A stretch of 34,319 nt of DNA from the NCBI GenBank assembly GCA_003169975.1, contig PNAA01000016.1:1-34319 (forward strand), in the 5' to 3' direction. Positions within the stretch are counted from its first letter, which is position 1. The number at the start of each line of letters is the position of its first letter. The position numbers and the translations under genes are program-made. Source of the stretch: Spartobacteria bacterium (GTDB taxonomy: Bacteria; Verrucomicrobiota; Verrucomicrobiia; Chthoniobacterales; UBA10450). A model generated the notes under the pieces. That model searched no databases. It was not told where the DNA came from and worked only from the letters and a program-made list of their open reading frames with translations. Of the stretch, positions 1 to 7,315 are shown piece by piece.

Positions 1-369
1 CATAAATCTTCTGGTCTAGAGCCAAAGTTATTCTTCAGTGTCACGTTCGCCACCGCCCTGCTCGGCTCGGCGGCTTTCGCGCAAACCTCCACCTCCTCCA
101 CCACCGTGGCGGCGGATGGCACGACGCAAACCACCACGACCGAAACGAGCGGAGTGGTTACGGAGTTTACCCCGGGCAGCGTGTTTATTCTAAAAACCGA
201 GGCCGCCGAACCCGTGCACTACAAATTCGCCAAGACGGTCACCTACGTCACGGCCGATGGGCGCGTGATCAAAGCCTCGAAGATCAGGAAAAACTCGAAG
301 GTCCATGTGCACTACATTCGGGATAACGACGACATGCTCGTCGACCGGGTGACGGTGGATCAGGACTAA
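1..369 (+). CDS. Small exported protein, 5' end outside the window
   Basis: The frame is open from base 1 to the TAA at 367. Its first residues look like the end of a Sec signal peptide: a hydrophobic stretch (LFFSVTFATALLG) followed by a likely cleavage site SAAFA-Q. The mature part is Ser/Thr-rich for about 25 residues. It then has a compact beta-rich C-terminus with a repeated valine/lysine pattern (VTYVTADGRV, KNSKVHVHYI) that could be a small OB- or SH3-like barrel. A GTG at 106 is a possible internal start, but it would discard the signal peptide, so I treat the gene as 5'-truncated by the window edge. The family is not recognised. A strong terminator follows the stop, which supports this being a real, separately terminated gene. 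Confidence 0.6.
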   Translation, partial: HKSSGLEPKLFFSVTFATALLGSAAFAQTSTSSTTVAADGTTQTTTTETSGVVTEFTPGSVFILKTEAAEPVHYKFAKTVTYVTADGRVIKASKIRKNSKVHVHYIRDNDDMLVDRVTVDQD

Positions 370-388
370 GCACAGTCTGGCAGTTTTC

Positions 389-430
389 AAGCTCGCTCCG
401 GCCTTGGCGCTGGAGCGAGCTTTTCTTTTT
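389..430 (+). terminator. Rho-independent terminator
   Basis: An 11-bp perfect stem (AAGCTCGCTCC at 389-399 pairing with GGAGCGAGCTT at 412-422) is followed by a T-rich run (TTTTCTTTTT). It lies 20 bases after the stop of the exported-protein gene and fits as its terminator. Confidence 0.85.
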
Positions 431-446
431 CAGGGCGTCGAATCGA

Positions 447-470
447 GAGTCAGAGAATCAAAGAGTCAAC
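447..470. repeat. Three tandem octamers
   Basis: Units GAGTCAGA, GAATCAAA and GAGTCAAC follow each other without a gap. The gap from 431 to 647 holds nothing else recognisable apart from a possible IS end near 569-584. The unit here is 8 bp, against 7 bp in most other gaps of this window. Confidence 0.6.
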
Positions 471-568
471 GAGGGTCAGCGCGTGAATCGTGCAAGAATC
501 CCAAATCGTCGCGGCCAGAGTACCGGCGGCCTGCGTCGTAGCGTTGCTCGCAAGAATTTTGCACGCTT

Positions 569-2150
569 CCCGGGGCTGTTGCCCAAAGCGAAGGGGCAAA
601 AGATAATAGGACCCAAGAGAAGAGGGATTTGGTAAAGCCGTGTTCCCATGATGGGACGGCATGCGAGGCAGAACGAATTGTGGGGTGAGCCGGTGAACCT
701 GGCGCGGGCGGATTCCAGCGGGGATCATCCGCTGCGCAAACTCCGGGAGAGGGTCCAGTTGGATTTCGTGCGCGAAGAGGTGGCGGGCTCCTACGGGCGC
801 AAGGGGAACGTCTCAGTCGATCCGGTGGTCGTGCTGAAGATGATGCTCCTGCTCTTCTCTCGACAACGTGCGGAGCGAGCGGGAACTGATGCGGATCATC
901 CCGTTGCGGATCGATTACCTCTGGTTCTTGGGTTACAGCCTGGAGGACGAGATTCCCAATCACAGCGTGCTTTCGAAGGCGCGGCGGCGCTGGGGGGGGG
1001 CGGAAGTCTTCGCCCGGCTCTTTCGGCAAAGTGTGGCGCAGTGTCTGGAAGCGGGGCTGATTGAAGGGAGCAAGCTGCACACCGATGCGAGCCCGGTGCG
1101 GGCCAATGCTGCGCTCAACTCGGTGGTCGCGGTCACCCCTGGCCAAGCTGGAGGAGAACGCGGAGGAGGAGGAGGAGCCGGCCAAGCGAGGGGGCGGCGG
1201 CGGCGGTGGTGGTGGTGGCGGGCCGGTCAATCAGCGGCACCGGGTGGCGAGCGATCCTGATTCCAGGCTCGTGCGCCAGACCATCGGGAAGAGTTACCCG
1301 AGTTACAAGAGTCATCGGGCGCTGGATGACAAGGCCGGAGTCATCACCGCGCTTCAGACGACGAACGGCATCCGCGACGACGGAGCGGAGCAACCTGCTC
1401 CGTGCAACACCAGGAGAACACGGCCTGCAAACCACGCGCGGTGGTGGCGGCACTGCAAGTATGGCACGAGCGCGAACTTCATTGCCCTGGCGGGCCAGGG
1501 GATTCGCTCCCAGATGGGCGATCGGCGCAGCCGGCTGCGCAACCACCAGCAGAAGGACATCTATCCGCGGCACGTTTTCGGTATGATGAGTGCCGCGACA
1601 CTTACAAGTGTCCGGCGGGCCGCCGCCTTTACCGGCATCACTTCAATCGTCATCGCGGTTACTATGACTATCGGACGCGGCCTGGAGTGTGCGGGCGCTG
1701 TGCCTGAGCCCAACACTGCACCCGTTCCAAGGCCGGGCGCAGCCTGAACCGCTATCCTGGCCACCACCTCCTGGAGCGGGCCCGCCGCCAGTCCCCCACG
1801 GCCCGGCGGCGCGGCGCGATCGCCAGCGCCGGCAATATGGTTGCAGGAGCGCAACTTTGCCGAGGCCACCACTCAGCATGGCTTTAAGCGGGCCCGCTGG
1901 CGCGGCCTCGCCCAACAAACGATCCAAGACCAACTCATCGCCACGCTGCTGAACCTCAAGATCCTTCTGCGCCGGGCCGGCCTTGCTTCTTTAGCGTTCT
2001 TTGCCGTCCTCCAGGAGTGCCTCAAGCATTTGGCCGCGCTCCGGCATGCCTCTCAGTTCTTCGGACAAGCCTCCGTCGCCTAACCAGGAGCCCTCGCTCT
2101 ATCTCCCTCTCACTTCAAAAAAGCCTCTCTCGGGCAACAACCCGGTAAAG
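569..2150 (+). mobile_element. Decayed IS1182-like insertion sequence (limits tentative)
   Basis: CCCGGGGCTGTTGCCC (569-584) is partly inverted at GGGCAACAACCCGG (2132-2145). The two sit just outside the transposase remnant, as terminal inverted repeats would. The match is about 14 bp with mismatches and I see no convincing target-site duplication, so the limits are uncertain. The stretch 2084-2217 between the transposase and the next gene holds nothing else I recognise. Confidence 0.4.
648..2083 (+). pseudogene. IS1182-family-like transposase, multiply frameshifted
   Basis: The product can be followed only by switching frame several times. At 648 it begins MMGRHARQNELWG, the usual opening of IS1182-type transposases, followed by a PLRKL segment and a K-M-M-L-L-L-F helix. 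From about 868 another frame carries RIDYLWFLGYSLED and HTDASPVRANA, the region of the first catalytic Asp. From about 1061 a third frame runs SYKSHRALDDKAGVITA. From about 1570 the typical Cys-containing block YKCPAGRRLY...GVCGRC appears. From about 1841 the C-terminal block GFKRARWRGLAQQTIQDQL appears. At least four frame changes mean no transposase can be made. The middle contains a strongly simple GGA/GGC/GGT tract (about 1160-1225) coding Glu- then Gly-runs. Possible terminal inverted repeats lie near 569-584 and 2132-2145. Confidence 0.8.
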
Positions 2151-2217
2151 GCTTCGCCCACGTCCCAAGGGGAGCGGGACGGGCGCCGAGGAATAGAGGA
2201 CCGGAAGGCGGGTCCGT

Positions 2218-2415
2218 TTAAACCCCGAGTTCCGTTTTCAATGCTTCCAGCGAAATCAAAGGCGCCCTTCCCTCAGCGCGTACTGCCTCGCGCAAGTCCG
2301 TGAGGTCCTGTGCGTCCGCCAGCAGTTTCTGCAAGGCGACAAACTCGTCGTAGGGCAGGATGACGAACTCGCTCACGCCGTTCTTTTTCAGCACTTCAGG
2401 ATGTAGTTCGATCAT
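2218..2415 (-). CDS. Antitoxin, Phd/YefM-like (65 aa)
   Basis: This small protein has the layout of Phd/YefM-type antitoxins: an N-terminal DNA-binding half (PEVLKKNG, then FVILPYDEFVALQKLL) and a C-terminal toxin-binding tail rich in acidic residues and Leu (DLTDLREAVRAEG...LEALKTELGV). I chose the ATG at 2415. A longer reading that starts at 2481 only reads the preceding toxin gene in the wrong frame. It is encoded downstream of the RelE-like toxin, the reverse of the usual antitoxin-first order. The start lies 8 bases after the position where an unshifted toxin would stop, so the pair was built as one operon. Its binding partner is probably damaged. Confidence 0.7.
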   Translation of the reverse strand: MIELHPEVLKKNGVSEFVILPYDEFVALQKLLADAQDLTDLREAVRAEGRAPLISLEALKTELGV

Positions 2416-2423
2416 AATGGCAA

Positions 2424-2671
2424 CTAACGATAAGCCTCGCGGCGATGAACAACACGATAAATGAAAATGTTTTTTCTTCAACCTGGAAGAGCACGCGGTA
2501 GTTGCCGACGCGGAGTCGGTACTCTGGGGTGTAGTTGGTCAGTCGCTTGACATCACCGACAAGGCCGTCAGCCAAGTTCTCGATCTTCTCAAGGACGCGC
2601 AACAGGTCTTTGGAAGGTAGAGCCTTTAGATCCTTTCGCGCGCGTGGTTTGAAGGCAAGTTCGTACTTCAA
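2424..2671 (-). pseudogene. RelE/ParE-family toxin with a C-terminal frameshift
   Basis: The N-terminal part is a normal RelE/ParE toxin (an mRNA interferase or gyrase poison in characterised members): YELAFKPRARKDL, then RLRVGNYRVLFQVEE. After VEEK the open frame runs into an unrelated hydrophobic tail and overlaps the antitoxin, stopping at 2396. One extra A in the A6 run (complement of 2470-2475) would instead give the canonical ending IYRVVHRREAYR and a stop at 2424. The toxin next door ends RHRREAYR, so this reconstruction is strong. The frameshift removes residues that in RelE proteins often take part in catalysis, so the toxin is probably inactive. A sequencing error in the homopolymer, or slippage restoring the frame, cannot be excluded. 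Confidence 0.75.
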
Positions 2672-2737
2672 GGGGCGGCCTTAGTTGATTGGCTCAGGGT
2701 TCTGGCGGGCTCGTTCTTCCGGCGTCGACATTCCGGG

Positions 2738-3010
2738 CTATTTCGTGTTGGCTTCGTTCGTCTGAGTCTCGACCCGATCGACTTTCTGGGTGACTTCGTC
2801 GACGCCTCTCTGGATCGCCTCGACGTTGGGATGCAACTCGGCGAGGATGGCGTGCTCTTCCTCGGAGATTTTTTCGATCCGGTGCGCCTGCCCGCGCAGT
2901 TGCTCGAGCATGGCGTTCTGGCGGCTGGAGATCCGGTGCATCCACCAGAAGCAAACGCACCAGCAGCCGATATCGGCCACGCTAATGGAATCGAGAAAGA
3001 GACGGCTCAT
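2738..3010 (-). CDS. Small membrane-anchored coiled-coil protein (90 aa)
   Basis: I start at the ATG at 3010 (MSRLFLDSISVAD). The frame is open further upstream, but that part reads through simple-sequence DNA and gives an implausible Pro/Phe/Leu-rich extension. Residues about 9-25 form a short, Cys- and Trp-rich hydrophobic segment (IGCWCVCFWW). The rest is a charged, helix-forming region with heptad spacing (MLEQLRGQAHRIEKI, then VDEVTQKVDRVETQ), typical of a coiled coil. No family is recognised. It could tether or oligomerise at the membrane. It lies between two toxin-antitoxin loci on the same strand. Confidence 0.5.
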   Translation of the reverse strand: MSRLFLDSISVADIGCWCVCFWWMHRISSRQNAMLEQLRGQAHRIEKISEEEHAILAELHPNVEAIQRGVDEVTQKVDRVETQTNEANTK

Positions 3011-3069
3011 GGCATAACGGTTCTCCGGAAAGAGGAAATTGGAAAGCTGGACGCGCTGAAATTCGGAGA

Positions 3070-3171
3070 GAGGACGGAGGACGAGAAAGTAGAAAGTAAA
3101 AAGTAGAAGGTAGAAAGTGGGAGACGGAGGACGGAGGGAAATTAAGAAGGATGAAGGAAGAAGGATGAAGT
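3070..3171. repeat. Heptamer tandem repeats, three unit types
   Basis: Read in steps of 7 from 3070: GAGGACG twice; after one base, GAAAGTA, GAAAGTA, AAAAGTA, GAAGGTA, GAAAGTG (3085-3119). Then GAGGACG-like units follow, and AAGAAGG, ATGAAGG, AAGAAGG, ATGAAGT (3144-3171). More GAGGACG units occur near 3186-3200. The tract lies upstream of the small coiled-coil gene and is purine-rich on the + strand. Confidence 0.85.
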
Positions 3172-3240
3172 GGGGGAAGGCAGCCGGAGGACGGAGGACG
3201 GCCGCCTCCATTGAACTTAGGGCGTGCCAAGGAGGACGGA

Positions 3241-3501
3241 TCAGCGATAGGCCTCGCGGCGATGTCGAATGCTCTCGATGGCCACGACAAAGATGGCGTC
3301 CTCGACTGTGTAGATCACTCGATAGTTGCCGACTCGGACGCGGAACGCATTGTCGCTGCCAACGAGCTTGCGGCAGCCTTCCGGCCGCGGGTTGCGCGCC
3401 AGCCCGTTGATCGCACGCAAGACACGACGCTGCACGGTAGCATCGAGTCGGCGAAGGTCCTTGTCGGCCGAACGGCGAAAACTAACGGCGTACTGCTGCA
3501 T
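3241..3501 (-). CDS. RelE/ParE-family toxin (86 aa)
   Basis: The protein has the full length and layout of RelE/ParE toxins. An N-terminal beta strand and helix (YAVSFRRSADKDLRRL) is followed by a central GCRKLVG turn, the FRVRVGNYRVIYTVED strand pair, and the C-terminal IRHRREAYR that carries the basic and aromatic residues conserved in the family. Characterised members cleave ribosome-bound mRNA or poison gyrase; sequence alone does not say which applies here. Its ATG at 3501 lies inside the end of the upstream antitoxin gene (20-base overlap), the standard translationally coupled arrangement. It appears intact. Confidence 0.85.
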   Translation of the reverse strand: MQQYAVSFRRSADKDLRRLDATVQRRVLRAINGLARNPRPEGCRKLVGSDNAFRVRVGNYRVIYTVEDAIFVVAIESIRHRREAYR

Positions 3502-3682
3502 TCGCCTTGAGCCGGCGTTTCACTTCTGCCAGCGGGATGGTTGGCTCATCCTTGCGGCGCGCAATGACCGCCAGATCGTGCAAATCCTCCAGCAATTCCT
3601 CGTATTCTGAGATCGGCAGCACCACCGCTGTCGGCTTGCCGTTCTTCACGATGTATTCCGCCTTCGGATTCAGCGTCTTCAT
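3482..3682 (-). CDS. Antitoxin, Phd/YefM-like (66 aa)
   Basis: The N-terminus (LNPKAEYIVKNGKPTAVVLP, then ISEYEELLEDL) is the Phd/YefM DNA-binding fold. The C-terminus (IPLAEVKRRLKANA) is the short helix that wraps the toxin. The ATG at 3682 gives the usual family length. It is the first gene of a two-gene operon with the RelE-like toxin, which it should neutralise. Antitoxins of this type normally repress their own promoter, so regulation by conditional cooperativity is expected from family knowledge, not seen here. Confidence 0.85.
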   Translation of the reverse strand: MKTLNPKAEYIVKNGKPTAVVLPISEYEELLEDLHDLAVIARRKDEPTIPLAEVKRRLKANAAVRR

Positions 3683-3746
3683 ACGAGCAGACTACTTGCT
3701 TCACGGCCACATTGCCAATTCGAAGCCCGCAAAGTGCCCCTCGAGA

Positions 3747-3992
3747 TCACAGGGTCGATTGATCGAGTGGCTTGAGCGGGTCGTCGGCCAGAGATTTTTC
3801 TGCCCAACTCGCGAAGCGCGCTATGCGCTCAGGATCGCGGAAACGCTGATCCCAGCCGGCCTCATCTTCGCGGACGCGGCTCAGCTCTTTCTCCTGGCGA
3901 AGGAAAAGGGCGTAACTAAGAACCGCGCGCCGCGCTTCTGCCGGGAGAGCATGCACGGTTTCGAGAAGGGCGGCCTCTGTTTCGTCAGGCAT
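3747..3992 (-). CDS. Antitoxin-like small protein without a visible toxin (81 aa)
   Basis: The first half (LLETVHALPAEARRAVLSYALFLRQE) resembles the helical 'ELPEExRxEVLDFxxFL' motif of DUF2281-type proteins, often annotated as antitoxins. The second half is charged with a conserved-looking ERIARFASWAEKSL segment. No toxin gene follows; the next gene on the strand, 64 bases on, is the Phd-like antitoxin of the neighbouring pair. It could be an orphan antitoxin, a regulator, or the survivor of a lost pair. The assignment rests on weak similarity recalled from the family. Confidence 0.5.
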   Translation of the reverse strand: MPDETEAALLETVHALPAEARRAVLSYALFLRQEKELSRVREDEAGWDQRFRDPERIARFASWAEKSLADDPLKPLDQSTL

Positions 3993-4050
3993 GGGCGAAA
4001 GTTAATCAGAGCGGCCGGAAATGTCGAAGACGTTCTTCTGGAAAGCTGAT

Positions 4051-4099
4051 CCGCCTCGGGGACCGAGGCGGGTTCTCGGTTATTGGTTCTTCGTTATTC
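4051..4099. repeat. Perfect 9-bp hairpin followed by GTTATTG heptamers
   Basis: CCGCCTCGG (4051-4059) pairs with CCGAGGCGG (4063-4071) across a 3-base loop. At 4079-4099 three heptamers follow: GTTATTG, GTTCTTC, GTTATTC. The hairpin has no U-tract and no gene ends next to it on the + strand, so I do not call it a terminator. Confidence 0.6.
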
Positions 4100-4178
4100 G
4101 CCGCGGCGAATCCGCGCTGCTGCAGCCGGATTGGTTAAGGAGAAGGAGCGGGGAGGACGACACGGAGGACAGGGCGGG

Positions 4179-4297
4179 GAAAGTAGAAGGTAGAATGGAG
4201 CCGGTGGGGACCGTGCGACATGGACGTAGCCCGGAGGGTGAGCGAGCGGGCTGCGAGTGAATCAAAGTAGAAAGTAAAACGTCGGAGGACGGAGACA
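4179..4297. repeat. Heptamer tandem repeats in the gap before the kinase
   Basis: GAAAGTA, GAAGGTA (4179-4192); then CAAAGTA, GAAAGTA (4263-4276); then GGAGGAC, GGAGACA (4284-4297). These are the same unit families as at 3070-3119. A GC-rich hairpin-like stretch (AGCCCG...CGGGCT, about 4218-4245) lies between them. The remainder of the gap 3993-4478 shows nothing coding. Confidence 0.75.
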
Positions 4298-4478
4298 GGT
4301 CACAAATCGCTGCAGAGGGGAGCAATTTTCTCCGCGGTTTTCCTTTCCGGAAACCCTCCGCTGATGCAAATCTCAAAGGCCTGAGCGCGAGCCGCAATTT
4401 TGGTCCGCTAATTTGCTGGATGAATTGGCAATCTATGGCTAAAATAATGCTCCGTCGCGACAAGCATAGGTAAAGAAA

Positions 4479-5603
4479 ATGGCGTCAGAGAAAGAATTTC
4501 CAGAGCAAAGCGGGCGGGAAAAAAGGGAAGGAACCAGTCCCAGTGGAGGCGCCGCCGCCGGCGAGCCACTCCGCGAATCGGATACGGCGTCTGAGCACCA
4601 GGCAGACGTCAACCGGGATGCAGAACGAGGAGCGGCCGACAAAGCCAAACGGCAAAGTCGCAGCGATTCAGACGCGTCGCGTGATCTGGGGAGGGCGGAT
4701 GTGGGCCGAAGCGGCGCTGAACGCCAGGCCGAAGGAGACGAAAGACTGCGCGTCGAAAGAGAAACCTCGGATGAAGCCATCGACGCCGAACGACTCCGAA
4801 CTGATGCCGCCACCGAGATGGGCCGGACCCACCATCAGGCTTCGGCCAAGTCTTCCGCTGAATTATTATCCCGGGAACAAGAAAGCCACCGCGAAACCAA
4901 GACGGCTCTGACCACGAGGGAAGAATTCCTCGCCATCGTCAGCCATGATTTAAGAAATCCTCTCAATCACATCTCCATGGCCGCGCAGAATCTATTCGAA
5001 GAGCCAGGCGAGCAGGAGGACGTGAAAGAGATCGCCGCCGCGATCAAGAGAAGCACAGGCGAAATGCTCCGGCTCATTCAGGATCTGCTGGACATCGAAA
5101 GAATAGCTATCGGCAAGCTCATCCTCCACTACGAAAAGCATGACATTGGTGAAATCATTCAGACCGTGGTCGGGGATTTCCAACGCGATGCCGTTTCCAA
5201 AGAAATAACCTTGACCGCAAAATGTGACGCTGGGTGTGGCGATGTCGTCTGTGACCACAATCGGGTCGCGCAGGTCTTGTCGAATCTGATCGGAAACGCC
5301 ATCAAGTTCACCTCGGCCAAAGGTCAAATCCGCGTCAGCTGCGCGCGAACCGGTCCGGAAGGTAAAGACGTGCAGGTTTCCGTGAGCGATACCGGAACGG
5401 GCATCGCCCCGGAGAAGATTAAAAGCATCTTCGAGCGTTTCTCACAGATCAATAGCCAGGATCGTCGCGGCATCGGCCTGGGACTCTACATTGCCAAAAT
5501 GATGGTCGAGGAGCATCCGGGAAGAATATGGGTCGAGTCGAAGCTCGGGGAGGGCAGCACGTTTCACTTCACTCTTCCGGTTCGTTCCAGGGCGACCTCA
5601 TAA
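4479..5603 (+). CDS. Soluble sensor histidine kinase, HisKA plus HATPase (374 aa)
   Basis: Residues about 1-145 are very hydrophilic and charged (Glu, Arg, Asp, Ser), probably a long helix or coiled coil, with no membrane segment, PAS or GAF domain that I can see. The HisKA domain follows, with the phosphoacceptor H-box FLAIVSHDLRNPL (His156). The HATPase domain has an N-box ending GNAIKF (Asn273), the G1 box DTGTGIAP (Asp304), an F box FERFSQ and the G2 box GIGLGLYIAK (from Gly331). All ATP-binding motifs look intact. The kinase should be cytoplasmic and sense through its N-terminal helix or a partner. No response regulator gene is adjacent, so it is an orphan in this window and its target is unknown. 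The start ATG at 4479 has a purine-rich stretch (AGGTAAAGAAA) just before it. Confidence 0.9.
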   Translation: MASEKEFPEQSGREKREGTSPSGGAAAGEPLRESDTASEHQADVNRDAERGAADKAKRQSRSDSDASRDLGRADVGRSGAERQAEGDERLRVERETSDEAIDAERLRTDAATEMGRTHHQASAKSSAELLSREQESHRETKTALTTREEFLAIVSHDLRNPLNHISMAAQNLFEEPGEQEDVKEIAAAIKRSTGEMLRLIQDLLDIERIAIGKLILHYEKHDIGEIIQTVVGDFQRDAVSKEITLTAKCDAGCGDVVCDHNRVAQVLSNLIGNAIKFTSAKGQIRVSCARTGPEGKDVQVSVSDTGTGIAPEKIKSIFERFSQINSQDRRGIGLGLYIAKMMVEEHPGRIWVESKLGEGSTFHFTLPVRSRATS

Positions 5604-5620
5604 AGCCAGGCCGCCTTCAA

Positions 5621-5640
5621 GAGGCTCCGGCGTGGCAGGG
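5621..5640 (+). repeat. 20-bp direct repeat, copy 1
   Basis: GAGGCTCCGGCGTGGCAGGG, identical to the copy at 7041-7060 and in the same orientation. Both are followed within a few bases by GGCGGAG or CGGAG. The two copies bracket the peptidoglycan-binding-domain gene. Confidence 0.85.
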
Positions 5641-5699
5641 GGCGGAGGTCAGAAGGCAACGGGCAAAGGACAGGGAGCGGAAAAGCTGACAACTAAAAC

Positions 5700-5756
5700 G
5701 CTGAAAGCTGAAATGGGAGGCAGAGGAAGGTCTTCGGAGGCCGGAGGAAGGAGGAA
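5700..5756. repeat. Heptamer tandem repeats GCTGAAA and GGAGGAA
   Basis: GCTGAAA twice at 5700-5713, then GGAGGCC, GGAGGAA, GGAGGAA at 5736-5756. The gap 5604-5847 contains these, the 20-bp repeat and the terminator, and no gene. Confidence 0.7.
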
Positions 5757-5794
5757 GGGACTGGGCGTGAAAGGCCGGCACACCCCAAGAACAG

Positions 5795-5828
5795 AAAAAG
5801 CCGCCGAGTCTCGGACTCGGCGGCCTTT
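5795..5828 (-). terminator. Terminator, probably bidirectional
   Basis: An 11-bp perfect stem (GCCGCCGAGTC at 5800-5810 with GACTCGGCGGC at 5814-5824) has a 3-base loop. On the minus strand it is followed by a T5 run (complement of 5795-5799), so it should end the leftward peptidoglycan-binding gene 20 bases upstream. On the + strand only a TTT follows, but it may also stop read-through from the kinase. Confidence 0.85.
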
Positions 5829-5847
5829 CGTTACGAGCTGGTTTGTC

Positions 5848-6807
5848 TTAATCCATCCCGAGCGAATTGAGGGTCGGCTCATCAATCGCCGCGGTGGTAT
5901 AGAGTCCATGATCGGATTGGTAGCCGGTGAGCGCTTCCCGCGTTAACGGGCCGAGCAATCCATCCACCTCACCCTTATAGTACCCTTGCTCCTGCAGACC
6001 CGCTTGCACATCGGCGATCACGCGATCAAGTCGCTCTGCGCTGCGACCGGCATAGATCGGTCCGTCGTAGACGTAGTATTGCGCCGACGGCTGGTAACCC
6101 CAGGCCGGATACCAGTAGCCTGCATTGAAGTAGTAGTAACCGCCGCCAATGAGCTCAACCCGGCTGTAGTGTGAGCGGTAGAAATTCTGGTCGTGCATCT
6201 GCGGACGGTAGGAGCGGAAGGCGACGTAATTTTGGCCCTGCCATTGTTCGCTCCCGCTGATCGTGCGGCTCTGGCTAAAGGTGACGGCCGGGACCTGCTC
6301 CGGCTTGGGTTGCGCCTGGAAGTTGGCGTGCTCGGACTTGATCTTCTGGACGGCCTGGGTGTCGAGCTTTTTCGTCTGGGCAGTCGGCTTTTGAGCCGCC
6401 GGATTCGGCTTGTTGGCCAATGGCGCGGCCTGCGGACTCGTTGCGGCGGGTGCGGGGTTGGCCGCCTCATTTGCCGTCGGAGGTGCCTTGGACGCGTTAC
6501 GCCCTTTCTTATGCTGCTGCCCTGTCTGCGCATTGACGTTGGGAGTCGCGTTGGCTGACTCTTTGGCTGGGACGTGTGCCCTTGGGTGGGGGGGCGCGGT
6601 AACGGGCTCCTTCGCTTTCATCCCGGGGTTCGGTCTGTTGGCGGGCCGCTCGCCCTGTGGGTGTGCCGGAGATTGAGGTTCCCGCGGCGCGTGCGCTTTT
6701 TCCTGCTGCTTCTTCTTTGGTGTTGGCTGCGCTTCGTCCTGCTGGGCCATCGCGCCGGCGGAAAGCGCCAGCGAACAGCTGATAAATATCGTGATAAACT
6801 TTTTCAT
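5848..6807 (-). CDS. Secreted Ala/Pro-rich protein with C-terminal peptidoglycan-binding domain (319 aa)
   Basis: I start at the ATG at 6807, because MKKFITIFISCSLALSAGAMAQ is then a clean Sec signal peptide. An ATG 11 codons upstream would only add a charged leader. The mature protein begins with about 150 residues rich in Pro, Ala, Gln and Lys, presumably disordered and able to cross or contact the cell wall. A Tyr/Trp/Gly-rich middle follows (GGGYYYFNAGYWYPAWGY). The last 55 residues match a PG_binding_1 domain: LDRVIADVQAGLQEQGYY, then GEVDGLLGPLTREAL and DEPTLNSLGM. No catalytic domain is visible, so it probably binds or organises peptidoglycan without cutting it. It sits alone, with a good terminator, and is flanked by the two copies of a 20-bp direct repeat. 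Confidence 0.85.
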   Translation of the reverse strand: MKKFITIFISCSLALSAGAMAQQDEAQPTPKKKQQEKAHAPREPQSPAHPQGERPANRPNPGMKAKEPVTAPPHPRAHVPAKESANATPNVNAQTGQQHKKGRNASKAPPTANEAANPAPAATSPQAAPLANKPNPAAQKPTAQTKKLDTQAVQKIKSEHANFQAQPKPEQVPAVTFSQSRTISGSEQWQGQNYVAFRSYRPQMHDQNFYRSHYSRVELIGGGYYYFNAGYWYPAWGYQPSAQYYVYDGPIYAGRSAERLDRVIADVQAGLQEQGYYKGEVDGLLGPLTREALTGYQSDHGLYTTAAIDEPTLNSLGMD

Positions 6808-7003
6808 ATTACTTCTTGGTCGGTTTTCGTTGGGTTTCATTCACATTAACTGACCATCGCCCGAGTAATACTCGTTCCAGACAGTGACAGTCCCTTACGA
6901 TTCGCGGATCGGATCCCTTTTGGTTCCCCCGCGGGGATCATCCGGTTGCGGTTATCGGGCGATTGAGGGGTCGCGGTTATTCGGAGCGGCCGTGGGCGGC
7001 CGG

Positions 7004-7024
7004 GTGATTGGTTATTGTTTATTG
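7004..7024. repeat. Heptamer repeats GTGATTG, GTTATTG, TTTATTG
   Basis: Three consecutive 7-mers of the GTTATTG family, next to degenerate forms around 6950-6985. The gap 6841-7066 holds these and the second 20-bp repeat, and no supported gene. Confidence 0.65.
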
Positions 7025-7040
7025 AGGAAGCCGGCTCCGA

Positions 7041-7060
7041 GAGGCTCCGGCGTGGCAGGG
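7041..7060 (+). repeat. 20-bp direct repeat, copy 2
   Basis: Identical to 5621-5640. The preceding GCCGGCTCCGA and the repeat's own CTCCGGC can form a small hairpin. Confidence 0.85.
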
Positions 7061-7066
7061 CGGAGA

Positions 7067-7275
7067 TTAGGATTGCGGTTGCTGCTGGGTGACGCAGTGG
7101 ATGCCGCCACCGCCTTGATCGAGGCTGGGGAGCGGGATTTGCACAATGGCGCGGCCCGGGAACGCGCTGGCCGCCACCGCCGCGGCGGCGGTATCGGTTG
7201 CGGAGTTACCGGTCTGGATCATCATGACCGCACCATTGACCGGATACATGTTTGCGTAACCGGCGTAATTGGTAC
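7067..7275 (-). pseudogene. aguA: Agmatine deiminase, C-terminal fragment only
   Basis: From the junction at about 7275 the minus strand reads STNYAGYANMYPVNGAVMM, then about 60 residues ending GGGGIHCVTQQQP and a stop at 7067. The Gly-rich loop followed by His-Cys and TQQQP is the C-terminal signature of agmatine deiminase (agmatine to N-carbamoylputrescine, polyamine synthesis), and the Cys is its nucleophile. The N-terminal four-fifths are missing. The IS3-family element begins exactly where the reading frame is lost. The rest of the gene is not found on the far side of that element, so this is not a simple insertion but insertion plus deletion or rearrangement. Confidence 0.75.
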
Positions 7276-7315
7276 TCCCCCGAAAAAATGGACAGCTAGA
7301 GCGCAGTCGTTTTTT

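Noticed and set aside
466-1230. 254-aa minus-strand frame with a polyproline start
   Set aside because: It is antisense to the IS1182-like remnant; the proline run is only the complement of the GGN triplet tract.
3070-3171. CRISPR array
   Set aside because: Units are 7 bp and directly adjacent, with no unique spacers and no cas genes in the window.
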